64,000 nucleotides of DNA from Gonocerus acuteangulatus (GCA_946811695.1 OX328126.1:2940771-3004770); one strand, 5' to 3'. Numbered from the stretch's first letter, positions 22,911 to 33,113 are shown. Program-made: numbers and translations. The notes: a model not told the origin generated them from the letters alone.

Positions 22911-23253
22911 TGTACCTCGGAGATAAAGGAAACCATGTCCATTTTTTTATTAAATTGACTTAACAACATGTTCTTAATGTTAATGTTTCTATCCATATAA
23001 TGGTATAGACCACTATGTCCTGTTCCCATAAATAACGTAGATAAGACAGTGAAAAATAACATCTTGTCTGTTTTCATTAGAGATAAAAGACACCATGTGG
23101 AGGACTTGGTTCTGTTTCACTATGATCAATACTTACAATCACCTAGCAATACCAATAACAATGGGAAACATTTTCATTAACCTAAGTGACAAAATAACAA
23201 ATTTTGTTACTTTGTCACAAATGTGACATGGTGTCCTTTACCTCCGGGGTACA
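22911..23253. mobile_element. 343-bp MITE with about 35-bp terminal inverted repeats
   Basis: The left end TGTACCTCGGAGATAAAGGA..CCATGTC pairs with the right end, whose complement reads TGTACCCCGGAGGTAAAGGA..CCATGTC, with only a few mismatches. A third copy of the motif (GAGATAAAAGACACCATGT) lies centrally at 23080-23098. No coding capacity. Superfamily unclear because no firm target duplication is visible. Confidence 0.7.
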
Positions 23254-23292
23254 GATACATATCATTTAAAATTAGCAGGTCATATCAGGACC

Positions 23293-23701
23293 TTGGAAGA
23301 GAAAGGGTGAATCAGAAATATCGACTTTTTTATTATTATTTTATTTTCTGATTGAGAAAGATGTAGACAACACGGGACTTCGCCTTGTTCCTCTGGTTGG
23401 CCTTTAGTTCTCTCCGAGTTTCTAGTTAAAGTGAATAGGACCATCATCTATGAAACATGCAATGTCCGATTTCAAGGGCGAATCCAGGGTCTGAAACTCC
23501 CCTCCTAGCATTTTGTTACTCATTAATCACTCGTAAAAATTATAATTAAAACATTGAGAAACAATTGGATACTTTTTCAATCACTTTTAAAAATCATCAT
23601 TCCATAGAGTAAACATTCGCCTTTCCTATCCTCAAGCACTTCTAGAACTTTGATTCAGATTTCCAACATCCAAAATTCGTGATTCGCCCTTTCTCTTCCA
23701 A
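23293..23701. mobile_element. 409-bp MITE-like inverted-repeat element
   Basis: TTGGAAGAGAAAGGGTGAAT at the left is mirrored at the right end by a sequence whose complement reads TTGGAAGAGAAAGGGCGAAT; 21 of 22 bp match. A related GGGCGAATCC occurs inside near 23475. Non-coding. Confidence 0.6.
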
Positions 23702-24890
23702 CGTTTTTTTTTTCTTTTTTTAATTTTCCTTTTAGTTTAACAGACAGTTTTGTAATGATTTAATGGTTCCTGGGAGTCTAATGTAAGTTAAAGGTTGATG
23801 ATTCTGCTTATCTTCAAGCTGGACTCACAAATATCTTTCGACTAAACGATTCTTTCAGAAGACAGATCATTTATTTCCCCATGACTTAACATTCGAATTG
23901 ACTTCCTTTCTTCGAACGAGGCCGGGTCGCTGATTGACCTCAGATAAACCAACGCTGTTAGTTCGAATGTTCTGCTACTATAAACCCCTAATTCGCAGGA
24001 ACTCCGTCATCTGTGCGTTTTCCCACATAATACCTGCATCTTCTGTGATTTATTAAGCTTGGACCTGTCAGATCTGCATTACAGAACTAACAGTTAAACA
24101 TATACTAACCGACTGCATTCTTATAGCGAACTTGGACATACTTCGGGACATTACTGACCTACTTACTGATAGCAGTCACCATATTGACAACATTATTACA
24201 CACTTGAAAAATATTAACATATATGACAAAATATGAGAACATTCACAATCTTTTATTATTTCAAAACTTCAAGAATTTTTAGCTAGTTTATTTAATGTTT
24301 AATTTATTTGTTGTGTTTTCTATAGATTATTTTTTTCTTTAATTTTTTATTTTTAAATATTTTACTTAGATTGGTGATTTACTGACTTGGTATTGGCAAT
24401 ATCACTATGAGCAGCACTTAAGTGCAAAAGGGTGATTCGAAGCTACTCACTAATGATGTGGAGTATCGTAAAAATAAAATAATAATATGAAGCTTAGAAT
24501 GGAAGGATGTCTACATTTCCCCAACTCAGGTGGTCCTGTTGATATTTCGTCTAAATCTTTATTTTAGGGAGGGGGTTTCAGGTTTTCGAAAGACCTCATA
24601 AATTACTTGTTGGTACTTCTGGGTTTCGTCATTGAGTCGACGTTGTAACGGGGTTTTCCTAGAATCATTGAAGAAAGGAAATGAAAAATCCATCTCATAT
24701 CCTTTGAAAAAGTATTTTTTATTGAAATATTTTCTGTACATAAACGTAAGGAAAATGTATGAATTTCAATAGTTATGAATGAGTGGACGGAAAAGTTTCC
24801 TCATGTTTTATGTCATCACGCAGAAAACGGTCCCATTCCATTCCCTATGTCAAAAGACCTATAAAAATTGGATCTAGAAACTAGTTAGAG
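23702..24890. other. About 1.2 kb of AT-rich sequence with no recognised feature
   Basis: Mixed AT-rich DNA. No splice-flanked ORF, TE signature or tandem structure that I can defend. The short minus-strand frame at 24559-24741 has no recognisable motif. Confidence 0.5.
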
Positions 24891-24919
24891 GCCAAAAAAA
24901 TTGTTTGATAAAAAGGTGT

Positions 24920-25050
24920 TTAGGTGTGCGGTTTGTGCTGGTAAACGAACTTAACTTTCGTTCTAGAGAATATATTTTTAGGTCAGAAGTCTTCGAAATT
25001 GGGGAATTACTGCAGATGTTATCGAGGAAACAGACAGATATTTATTCGTA
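24920..25050 (+). repeat. Diverged family R/S core fragment
   Basis: Shares the order GGTAAACGAACTTAACTTTC, TAGAGAATATATTTTTAGG, GAAATTGGGGAA and GAAACAGACAGATAT with the family R core, but is much diverged. Confidence 0.4.
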
Positions 25051-25099
25051 TTCTTATGAAACGTGGAAACCTTTCGACAGTACTTTTGAAGCCAAGAAT

Positions 25100-25480
25100 A
25101 TGATTTACGAAATTCCATCGTGCCAGATGGATGCCTCTTGCAGGACGAGTCTTCCGCCGTACGAAGCTTCTTCCCGTAAGTATCTTCTATCGTACGATGG
25201 TTCTTCCTGTACATGTCATCTGCCGTACGATGCCTCTTGTAGGACACGTTTTTTTGTCCTCCATCAGATCCCCCATCCGTCGTACGGTGTCACTTATAGG
25301 AGATGCCTTCAGAGTAAGGTACATCTTTTAGATTTATTTGGTCGTACTTCCTGTGCTTTATACCCGTCATTCGAGCCTTGTGCTGGACAAGTCTTTCAAC
25401 AAGCCTAGTCCTGGACGGGTCATCATTCGTACGACGCATCTTCTAGGAGATGCCTTCCGTCGTACGACGCATCGTCAAGG
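25100..25480 (+). repeat. Degenerate ~39-bp repeat with CGTACG palindrome
   Basis: CGTACGA-type 7-mers recur (CGTACGAAGC, CGTACGATGG, CGTACGATGC, CGTACGGTG, CGTACGACGC twice), each set in a context like TCTTCCG..CGTACGA.G..TCTT..GTA. The units are old and diverged, unlike most arrays here. An open frame at 24905-25408 runs through it with Cys-rich repeats (SYDGSSCTCHLPYDASC), but I would not call it a gene without expression evidence. Confidence 0.5.
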
Positions 25481-25489
25481 GCAGTTCAT

Positions 25490-25900
25490 TCTTTCATGAG
25501 GAGTTTACCTTCAATCGGGGGGGGGGGGGATGTTATTAGCAATTATCCTTAGTCAACAAGTGCGTCATCAATCCACCGCCTGATGGACGTGCCATATGGC
25601 GCGAAAGGGCGAAAGGTCAGCGACGCTATGGCGAAATATTTTGGCAACACTCTTCAACTACCGTGGGAATCTCCTTGACACATGACTATTGTGACGTCAG
25701 AAAGCCATGACGTATGAATGATGTTAGTATCGATTATTTCTACTGGATCCGGTCTAAATGTAAACACTTTTAACAAAGTTTGTCACACATCCTGTATCTC
25801 GGTATATAAACATAAGGGATCATGGAATAATTAGCTGGAATGTATGTAATAAATAATGTAATCTTACGCATGTCATTTTGGTAAACAAATACATCAATAT
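25490..25900. other. Spacer with an 11-G run
   Basis: A poly-G run lies at about 25519-25529. Otherwise the sequence is unrecognised and has no ORF of interest. Confidence 0.4.
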
Positions 25901-25903
25901 ATA

Positions 25904-26060
25904 TATATATATATATAAACCCCCCACCCGATTGACCGATTGTGCGGGTTAACGAACTCGTTCAATTGTTTGGTAGGGGGATAATATATAACAAGTTTCG
26001 TGGCAAACAGACAAAAACTGTGGCATGCATCGTGTTAGCACACACATACACAAACATATA
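25904..26060 (+). repeat. Family S fragment with flanking TA and CA tracts
   Basis: CGGGTTAACGAACTCGTTCAAT and AACAAGTTTCGTGGC align with the copy at 2820-2930, followed by AAACAGACAAAAAC and a CGTGTTAGC motif. A (TA)n tract precedes it. Confidence 0.5.
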
Positions 26061-26065
26061 TATAT

Positions 26066-26478
26066 CACAGTAGACTCTCCCTAATCCGGCGTCGGGACCG
26101 GGTACAGTCGGATTAGAGAAAATGCCGGATTAGAGAATTCAGTTAGAAGCGGTCACTTATTTGAAAAAAACCCTTATTATTTGGGGATATAATGATATTG
26201 AAAATTCTTAATATTGCATATGTAAATAAAATTTGGATACCGAATTATAAAATAAATTCAAAATATGTAAATCCTTGCTGGTGCTTAGCAGGAATTCCAG
26301 CCGCAGGTGTCTTAGTAGAAACATTTATTTTCTAAGTAGAAACACTAGTTGCTGCCTCTAAAACTAAACATATATCCCTTCTTTCACTTCCAACCAATGA
26401 AATATCACGAAACAAATGTTTGGCTGGCTAGGAAGGGAAGGTTTTCTAGGAACTCATTCCTCTCGGAGACTGCCGGAT

Positions 26479-26524
<46 letters not shown>

Positions 26525-26563
26525 CGAATAAGAGAACGCCGGATAAAGGAGAGTCTGCTGTAT
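26066..26563. mobile_element. ~498-bp pogo/Tigger-like MITE
   Basis: The left TIR CAGTAGACTCTCCCTAATCC and right TIR (reverse complement CAGCAGACTCTCCTTTATCC) match closely and both continue into GGC. Inner GTCGGATTAGAG and GCCGGATTAGAG repeats lie near the left end, and GCCGGATTAGAG appears again before a (GA)n tract at 26479-26521. The TIR start and size suit a non-autonomous pogo-branch element. A TA target is seen clearly only on the right side. Confidence 0.65.
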
Positions 26564-26689
26564 ATCAATTTTACCGGGGGTCATTTTCGTTGTCTGCTAA
26601 ATAGGATCAATAAAGATTTGAAGGAAGTTTTCAAAAATTCCGTCACTTCGGAGCAAAGTTAGATTTAGGATTACTATTAGCATAAATAT

Positions 26690-27190
26690 GCTTTACTGGT
26701 GACTAAACTAGAAAAAAAGTTACAAAAAAGTATCCGCAGGCGTTCGCGCATGCGCAGTGGCCATGTACGAAATAGATGACTGTATGCTATAGAGTACATT
26801 ACATAGGTTTATCGGGTTGACCTAGCGTTACAAAAAAAATTGTCACAAGAAGGTGCCCGTTGGCGTTCGCGCATGCGCGGTGGCCATGTACGAAAAAGAA
26901 GTCTATATGTTATGCTGCACTTTACTGAGGTTTGTCGGGTGGACCTAAGCGTTACAAAAAATTGTCACAAGAAGGTGCCCGCTGGCGTTCACGCATGCGC
27001 GGTGGCCATGTACCAAAAGAAGACTATATGTTATTCTGCACTTTACATAGGCTTGTCGGGTGGACCTAAGCGTTACAAAAAAGTGTCATAAAATGTGTCC
27101 GCTGGCGTTTGTCATGCGCGGTGGCCATGTACGAAAACGAAGACTGTATGTTATACAGTATATTACATAGGTCGGGTGGAGCTAAAGCGT
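26690..27190 (+). repeat. Family D tandem array, ~122-bp unit, 4 copies
   Basis: Each unit has GTTACAAAAAA, a GGCGTTCGCGCATGCGCGGT segment, GGCCATGTAC, then ACATAGGTTTGTCGGGTGGA and CCTAAGC. Spacings between units are 123, 122 and 120 bp, with moderate divergence. The reverse complement of the ACATAGG..CTAA part is the 44-bp unit amplified at 12583-13504. An AGCATAAATATGCT palindrome sits at its left border. Confidence 0.85.
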
Positions 27191-27824
27191 ATTTATGTTC
27201 CTAAATTTGAGTAGAAGGCTCTAAACGAAATATATTTTTTAAAATTTAAATATTATGCGTTAATTAATATAATTCTAATATATTATGTCATAATGAAAAC
27301 CACACTAATCCATAACCACTCAAAACACCGGGATATTGCCAAGAAAAATTGCCAAACCTGATATTAGCGGTAATATTTTCTTTCTAAACTAACCACAAGT
27401 AGGTCGAGGGAAATGGCCGCTAAGAGCTTCTTGTAATAGATAAAAAGCAGCTTATCAGATATAGTGATTGGGCTGATGAGTAGCAGTGACTGGTCCCGCT
27501 AGCAGAGTACCTGTTAATCACTGCCTGTCCCCGTGACGGCTCTCCGTTACTGCCTCTCTCTCTCCCGCGTGTCCTAGGCTCATCTTAACAGATATTACAG
27601 GTAACAGGTAGTTCTGTAGGTCAGAGTGCCTTGATAATCGCTACTTTAACGATAACCGCTACGGCTAACCGCTTATGAGATTATAGCAATTTATTATACT
27701 TATTGTTAGTTGGTTACGGCAAAAATAATTGTGTTATTGGTCTATTTGGGGTATCTACAAGTAATAGTTTGGTAATTGGTAAATCTTTACTAGTATAAAG
27801 TGAGGTTTAGGAGATAATATGCTA
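27191..27824. other. Spacer without recognised gene
   Basis: Mixed sequence with a short CT-rich run (TGCCTCTCTCTCTCCCGC). CTGATGA occurs at 27473 but lacks the partner motifs of a hammerhead. Confidence 0.4.
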
Positions 27825-27826
27825 TT

Positions 27827-27869
27827 AGAGTACCCTGGTGGTCTAGTGGTAAGAATCGAGGACTAAACC
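27827..27869 (+). pseudogene. tRNA-Glu-like 5' half, interrupted by the Gypsy insertion
   Basis: CCCTGGTGGTCTAGTGGTAA with AGAAT matches the start and A box of eukaryotic tRNA-Glu, but only the 5' half is present. The LTR element begins right after the AAACC target. No B box is found on the far side (31557 onward), so this was probably a tRNA-derived SINE or tRNA fragment before the insertion. Confidence 0.5.
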
Positions 27870-28047
27870 TGTGGTATAAATACTAATACAGAATTGTTGA
27901 TCAAAGAATGAATAATAATATATTTTTCAGATAACCATAATAAACACACTACATAATTACATAACATCTGTTAATTACAAAACACTTAATAATTACAAAA
28001 CATATGTTAATGCCATATGATTTAATTAATATACATGAGATGCTACA
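27870..28047 (-). repeat. 3' LTR of the Gypsy element
   Basis: 178 bp. In element orientation it starts TGTAGCATCTCATG and ends TTTATACCACA, the usual TG..CA ends. It matches the LTR at 31379-31556 with one difference near the end. It is AT-rich and contains no ORF. Confidence 0.93.
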
Positions 28048-28166
28048 TCTTCTCCCCCTCCTGTTTCTAATCTTTTGGTTTTCGTTTTCTTCTCCCCCTT
28101 CTGGTTCCATACTGATATTCTTTTGTTTTTCATTTGGAGCTGATCTGCGTGTTTTCTTCTCCCCCT
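28048..28166 (-). promoter_or_regulatory. Polypurine tract, triplicated
   Basis: AGGGGGAGAAGA (minus strand, 28059-28048) directly adjoins the 3' LTR, where plus-strand DNA synthesis of LTR elements is primed. Two more near-copies lie at about 28088-28099 and 28155-28166 within a partial tandem duplication of the surrounding TTTCTAA/GATATTC sequence. Confidence 0.75.
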
Positions 28167-28173
28167 CCTCTTT

Positions 28174-28694
28174 CTAAACTGATATTCTGTTTGTTTTAAT
28201 TGTTAGCTGATCTGCATGTTTCCTCCGAACTTCGCCTCCTTCCATCTTAACAAGGAATGAGTATTCCCCATTCTTCTTCACTATACATCCAGCGACATAT
28301 TGTTCTTTTTGAGGGTGCCAAACCCAGACAGACTCCCCTTCTTCAAACGACCGTGGCCTAGCTTTCCTGTCATGCTGTACCTTCTGTACCACTAGGGAAT
28401 CGTCCACTGTTCCTCTAACATCAGGTTTGATAAGGTCGAGTCGACTCCGCAACCGCCTACCCAACATGAGTTCAGCAGGTGCTCGCCCTGTAGTTCTTTG
28501 TGGTGTATTTCTATACGAGAAAAGGAAGTCTGCTAACCGGGTATTCAGATCTCTTGTTGGTCTTGATGCTTTCATTCTCTTCTTAAAAGTCCCAACTTCA
28601 CGCTCTGCTAACCCATTTGTCTTTGGGTGGTAAGGTGTTGAAGTGATGTGCTTGATGTTGTGCCTCTGACAAAATTGTTGAAATTCAATGCTCG
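28174..28694 (-). pseudogene. Integrase C-terminal part, frameshifted from pol
   Basis: Continues integrase in another frame after a shift near 28694. It contains the post-core region with NGLAERE, which supplies the third catalytic residue (Glu), then DFLFSYRNTPQRTTGRAPAE, a typical Gypsy integrase segment, and a C-terminal chromatin/DNA-binding-like region (ESVWVWHPQKEQYVAGCIV) ending at 28174. The shift separates Glu from the two upstream Asp residues, so integrase from this copy should be inactive. Confidence 0.85.
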
Positions 28695-30445
28695 TTGTGT
28701 TCCATTGTCGCTTACCAAGGTTCGAGGAACCCCGAACCTAGCAAAAATACTCTTCAATATGCGAATGGTCTTCTCTGAAGTCAGTCGCTCCATTGGCTCA
28801 ATCTCGAGCCACTTAGTTGTGGCGTCCACCAAGATCAGCCAATATTTTCCTTCGAAAGGACCACAGAAATCAATGTGTAGACGACTCCACGCTTCTGAGG
28901 GCACACTCCATGAGAACAGCGGTACCTCGGGTTCTTCTTGGCATGATGAATAGCTATGAACGTGAGAGTCAATATCGCGATCAATATTTGGCCACCAGAC
29001 ATGGTATCTTGCAACTGCCCGCATCCCTGATATTCCCGGGTGCCCTTCGTGCAAAACCCCAAGGACCGATTTTTGAATTCTTGCTGGAATCACCAGTCTT
29101 CCACCCCATAATAACAGATCCTCTTCTATTGACATTTCATTTCTCTTTTCAAAGTATGTGTGAAGTTCTGCAGGTAAAGAAATCTTTGTGTCTGGCCAAC
29201 CTATTTTTACGTACTTCACAACCTGTGACAAAAGTGTATCACATTTCGTCTCCTGCTTCAGCAACTTTTTACTTAAAGCTAGATCATCTAATCTGAGCTG
29301 CAGAATTTTCTTTCCAAAACTGTTACCATCTTCTTCTTCCTGTGACCTATTTAGTTCTCTCAGTGGGAGACAGGATAATATGTCTGCAGGCGCATTAAGT
29401 TTCCCTGCCTGGTGTTCAATTTCATAGTCGAATGACGATAAAACCAGAGCCCATCTGGTAAGCCTGTTTGCTGCAAGCTTAGGTATTCCCGTGTTTTGCC
29501 CCAACAAATAGACTAATGGTTTATGATCAGTTCTCAGCACAAAATGTCGCCCTAGCAAATACTGCCGAAATTTCGAAAGGGCGAAAATAATTCCCAGCGT
29601 TTCTTTGTCAAGCGCCGAATAGTTACATTCAGATTTCCTCAATGTTCTTGATGCATATGCAATAGGCCTTTCTGAGTTATCTGGAAACTTGTGGGACAGA
29701 ACCGCACCTACCCCCTTGTCACTTGCATCTGAGGCCACTATTAGGGGCAGCGTTGGGTCGTAGTGGGCCAGAACTGGAGCAGATGTTAAGAGTGCTTTTA
29801 GATTGTTAATAATTCCAGACTCTACAGCTGTCCATCTCCATTTAACGTTTTTCTTGAGAAGTTCATGAAGCAATACGCACTGTCCTTGTAATTGTGGAAT
29901 GAACTTACTGTAATAGTTTATAGCGCCCAAAAACGCTCGAAGTTCTTTCGCATTAGTAGGTTCTGGCATTTCTAACATTGCTTTTACATGATTCTTGGTA
30001 GGCTGAATTCCTTGTTTATCAATTTGATGGCCGAGAAAAACAACTTGCTCTTGAAACCATCTACATTTAGAACTTTGAATGCGCAAGCCTGCTTGTTTCA
30101 ATCTTTTGAGAACCATTCCGAGCCGTTTTAAATGTTCAGCTCTATCACTTCCGGTCACTATTATGTCATCCAGTAAGCATGCTACTCCTGGCAACCCTGT
30201 TAAAATATGTTCCATTGTGCGTTGGAACAGCCCAGGTGCAAAAGAAACTCCAAAAGGCATTCTCTTGTATTGATAGAATCCTTTATGTGTTGCAATTGTA
30301 GTGTACTTCCTAGAATTTTCTTCCACAATCATCTGCAAGTAGGCATCCTTAAGATCCACAACAGAAAAAAACTTTCCTCCACATAGTTTTGCCATCAGCT
30401 CTTCCACAGTTGGCAATTGATGATAAGAGCTGATGGATACTTTCT
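28608..30445 (-). pseudogene. Gypsy pol: partial RT, RNase H and integrase N-terminal half
   Basis: Using the 641-codon frame that opens at 30533, recognisable pol starts near codon 37 at YHQLPTVEELMAKL. RT residues are Asp in FSVVDLKDAY (codon 60) and the paired Asp in CLLDDIIV (122-123), the latter a variant of the usual YxDD box. RNase H shows Asp269 (VASDAS), Glu311 (LDKETLG), Asp336 (RTDHKPL) and Asp384. Integrase has a zinc-finger region (HEGHPG with WWPNIDRD), but the first expected Cys is Tyr528 (HSYSSC). Asp555 and Asp609 of the core follow, then the frame is lost. The N-terminal RT palm region is absent because gag is joined directly to RT near 30432. Enzymatically defective. Confidence 0.92.
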
Positions 30446-30913
30446 CAAAATTTCTTGTTGCCAATCGCCAGAATTTATGCCGAATACTAACTGATCTCTC
30501 ATGTGATCTTTTAGTGAATCCTTGAATGAACATTTGGCCGCCTGGGATCTTAATCTAGCAATGAAATCACAAAGACGTTCATTGTCATACCTGTGCAGCT
30601 GGTTGAATTTGAGTCTTTCACACAAAGAATTGTCTTGCCGTCCATAATGTTTGGAAAGAACATATATCAATTCTTTTCTTGTTACCTTTTCAACATCTTG
30701 AGGATAAAAATAATCCACCAAATATTTAAAAGGATCACAACTCATTTTTGCCAGTAGAAAGTTTGATTTCAGGTTATCATCCTGCATTCCGCATGCCCTT
30801 GTTGCTATGTTGAACCTCTTTATCCAATATTCCCAATCTTCTGTAGTTGGATTAAATGAGTCTACATTAAACTCCTTCAGTGTCAATGTTTTCATGTCTG
30901 AACACACTTCCAC
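30432..30913 (-). pseudogene. Gypsy gag remnant fused to RT by deletion
   Basis: Reads a capsid-like region: DSFNPTTEDWEYWIKRF, then FLLAKMSCDPFKYLVDYF, VTRKELIYVLSKHY, and LCERLKFNQLHRYDNERLCD, as in Gypsy gag proteins that assemble the particle. The first in-frame ATG is at 30895. It ends at the junction near 30432, where ATCAGC-containing sequence joins RT in a different frame, so no nucleocapsid or protease follows. The original N terminus appears upstream of the 64-bp array at 31378. Confidence 0.85.
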
Positions 30914-31334
30914 TTCACTTTCACTATCTAACTCATAGTCACTTACTTGCTGTTTTCATGTCTGAACACACTTCCACTTCACTTTCACTATCTAACTCAT
31001 AGTCACTTACTTGCTGTTTTCATGTCTGAACACACTTCCACTTCACTTTCACTATCTAACTCATAGTCACTTACTTGCTGTTTTCATGTCTGAACACACT
31101 TCCACTTCACTTTCACTATCTAACTCATAGTCACTTACTTGCTGTTTTCATGTCTGAACACACTTCCACTTCACTTTCACTATCTAACTCATAGTCACTT
31201 ACTTGCTGTTTTCATGTCTGAACACACTTCCACTTCACTTTCACTATCTAACTCATAGTCACTTACTTGCTGTTTTCATGTCTGAACACACTTCCACTTC
31301 ACTTTCACTATCTAACTCATAGTCACTTACTTGC
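30887..31334. repeat. 64-bp tandem array inside gag, 7 copies
   Basis: The unit contains TGTTTTCATGTCTGAACACA and TAACTCATAGTCACTTAC. Units look identical. Since 64 is not a multiple of three, the expansion puts stops between the gag start (31378, minus) and the rest of gag. The unit carries the acidic gag segment that reads DYELDSESEVEV once in the original. Confidence 0.93.
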
Positions 31335-31378
31335 TGTTTTCTTCTTCTTGTACGTTTAGTTTTTCCCCTCGTCGCCAT
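31335..31378 (-). pseudogene. Gag N terminus and probable primer-binding site
   Basis: Immediately inside the 5' LTR the minus strand reads TGGCGACGAGGGG, placed and composed like a tRNA primer-binding site. The same bases include an ATG at 31378 that opens a basic peptide (TRGKTKRTRRRK) running into the 64-bp array. Start and primer site overlap, an unusually tight layout. Confidence 0.6.
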
Positions 31379-31556
31379 TATGGTATAAATACTAATACAG
31401 AATTGTTGATCAAAGAATGAATAATAATATATTTTTCAGATAACCATAATAAACACACTACATAATTACATAACATCTGTTAATTACAAAACACTTAATA
31501 ATTACAAAACATATGTTAATGCCATATGATTTAATTAATATACATGAGATGCTACA
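31379..31556 (-). repeat. 5' LTR of the Gypsy element
   Basis: 178 bp, same as 27870-28047 except one base (TAT for TGT at the inner edge). Flanked outside by the AAACC target duplication. Confidence 0.93.
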
Positions 31557-31561
31557 AAACC

Positions 31562-32220
31562 TTTTATAATTCAGGAGTATCCATCATCATGAGTCCCCTC
31601 CCTCCGTCCGTAACCCAGATTCATGTTGATAACTTAAATCTTTCCAAAAATACAAGTTCAACACAGGAACTGCGTCATTTTCGCGCTGTTTTTATACCTC
31701 GAGTCATTTAGAAAATTAGACTAGTTTATGTTTTGCCGTAATTTTCCTGATGTAAACACTTGTAAAAATCTATACCTGTAATAAAATTCTAGCAAAACGT
31801 ATTCTTGGGGCCTTTATCAACGCAATAGCACCAAAAACAATGATTTTTAGAATGTCTGTCTGTTTGTCTGCTTGTCTCTACTAATGTAATGTGATAGCAG
31901 ATTAAATCAATATTTTAAGCCGACATTAAATACGGACTGAGATAATATGAGTAGATGCATTATATCGAAATAGGTTTCAGTTTGATATTTCTGGATATTC
32001 TTCATAGAGGTTCTATAGGTCAACGGTAGTATTTAAAAAAAACAATAACACTTTTTTCAATCGTAATTTTTCCAAAACAACTGAAATGTAAGTTGTATAT
32101 TTTTCGAGCGTAGCGGTTAATAAGAGCTTTAGAATGATGCCTGATTTATGAAGTATTCAGGGAGTTATGGCGTACCGACTATAAAAAGCCCTTGAGAAAT
32201 AATAATAAAAAAATATGGTT
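31562..32220. other. Spacer with small TE fragments
   Basis: A family R left-end scrap (CACAGGAACTGCGTCATTTT, CGCGCTGTTT) lies at about 31662-31730, and an inverted family A copy at 31801-31878. No gene. Confidence 0.5.
31801..31878 (-). repeat. Family A repeat, inverted copy
   Basis: GGCCTTTATCAACGCAATAG and TGATTTTTAGAATGTCTGTC are the reverse complement of the family A blocks at 2457-2545 and 3068-3145. Confidence 0.6.
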
Positions 32221-32224
32221 TATT

Positions 32225-32740
32225 TTAAGGAAATTATTCGGGAATGGAACGTACACTACCATCTTTCTGAGAAATCCGCTTGGTAATGAAATTACCAAGT
32301 CCATTCTTATTCTGGGATAAATGTCCCATAGAAATAATTTTTAGTGTACAAAATAGTGAACAATTTAATATATACAATTATAAATAGTACAGCTTGTATA
32401 TAAATTAGGGATTGGGTAAATCTTACAGGGATAGAAAGTGTTGGAAGAGTCGGGATTTAAAGGTTTCTAGGTTGGTAGAATGGCGGACAAACAGAGGTAA
32501 GGAATTCCATAGCGAGGTGGCACGGGTGACGATTGATTTTTCTAATAATGAAGTACGGTGGGAAGGAATATAAAGATCGGAAGGACGAGATCGGGTGTTA
32601 CAGGAGCAAACAGAGGATTTAAATTTAAGGAGTTGAAGGATATAAGAAGTTCTTGGGAATTGAATTACTCTAGGAAATGGTAATGCAGTTCCCTTGAAGA
32701 ACTTGAAGAATTCTATTTCCAATATGGTATTGAAGTTGTT
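32225..32740 (-). mobile_element. 5'-truncated CR1-like LINE, C-terminal end and 3' UTR
   Basis: The minus-strand frame (32722-32423) ends with a pattern typical of the last part of CR1/L2-type reverse transcriptase proteins: TRSRPSDLYIPSHRTS, then RATSLWNSLPLFVR and LETFKSRLFQHF before the stop. Downstream is a 3' UTR with a hairpin (GGGACATTTATCCC) and AGAATAAG at about 32305-32330. All upstream RT and endonuclease sequence is missing, as usual after abortive target-primed insertion. The hairpin region resembles the 53-bp array unit at 15752-17023. Confidence 0.8.
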
Positions 32741-33113
32741 CTAGTAGAAGAGGAAGTGTTACCACATTCACAACATTACCTCTCGCCATTATGGTACAAT
32801 TCACCCGTCCTCACCGCAATAAATGACAGCTGGCTTCAATTTGATGGATGTGGTCGCTAGAATGGCTGGCTTATTGTACTAGATCGATATGAGTCATGGT
32901 ATTGTAATATATTGTACTGTACAGGACATAAATGTCTGTAATAACCTTTAGGAATTGTAACAACAGTTATGTCATCATGACGTTATTTATTAGGCGACTT
33001 AACGAGCAAACACATTGGTAAACCCGGCTTTAGTATTAACAGATATGTATTGTTGTAAAGCAGTCGGGGATTAGTTGGGATTCGGCTAGGAAACATTAAT
33101 AGGATTTTTGTAG
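32741..33113. other. Spacer without recognised gene
   Basis: No coding or repeat signature found. Confidence 0.4.

Larger units (their letters stand above)
27870..31556 (-). mobile_element. Gypsy-type LTR retrotransposon, internally deleted, young
   Basis: 3.7-kb element on the minus strand. It has 178-bp LTRs at both ends, 5-bp target duplications AAACC (27865-27869 and 31557-31561), a polypurine tract next to the 3' LTR, a likely primer-binding site next to the 5' LTR, gag-like sequence, then RT, RNase H and integrase. The two LTRs differ by a single base by eye, so the insertion is recent. Domain order RT-RNaseH-integrase defines the Gypsy (Metaviridae-like) group; the sequence style is that of K02A2.6-type elements. 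Nucleocapsid knuckle, protease and the N-terminal part of RT are missing, and integrase carries a frameshift. Confidence 0.93.

Noticed and set aside
27470..27520. CTGATGA that could begin a hammerhead
   Set aside because: No GAAA and no pairing stem II follows at the right spacing.
30887..31334. CRISPR-like regular repeats here and in other arrays
   Set aside because: Units abut directly with no unique spacers, and the context is eukaryotic. These are minisatellites.
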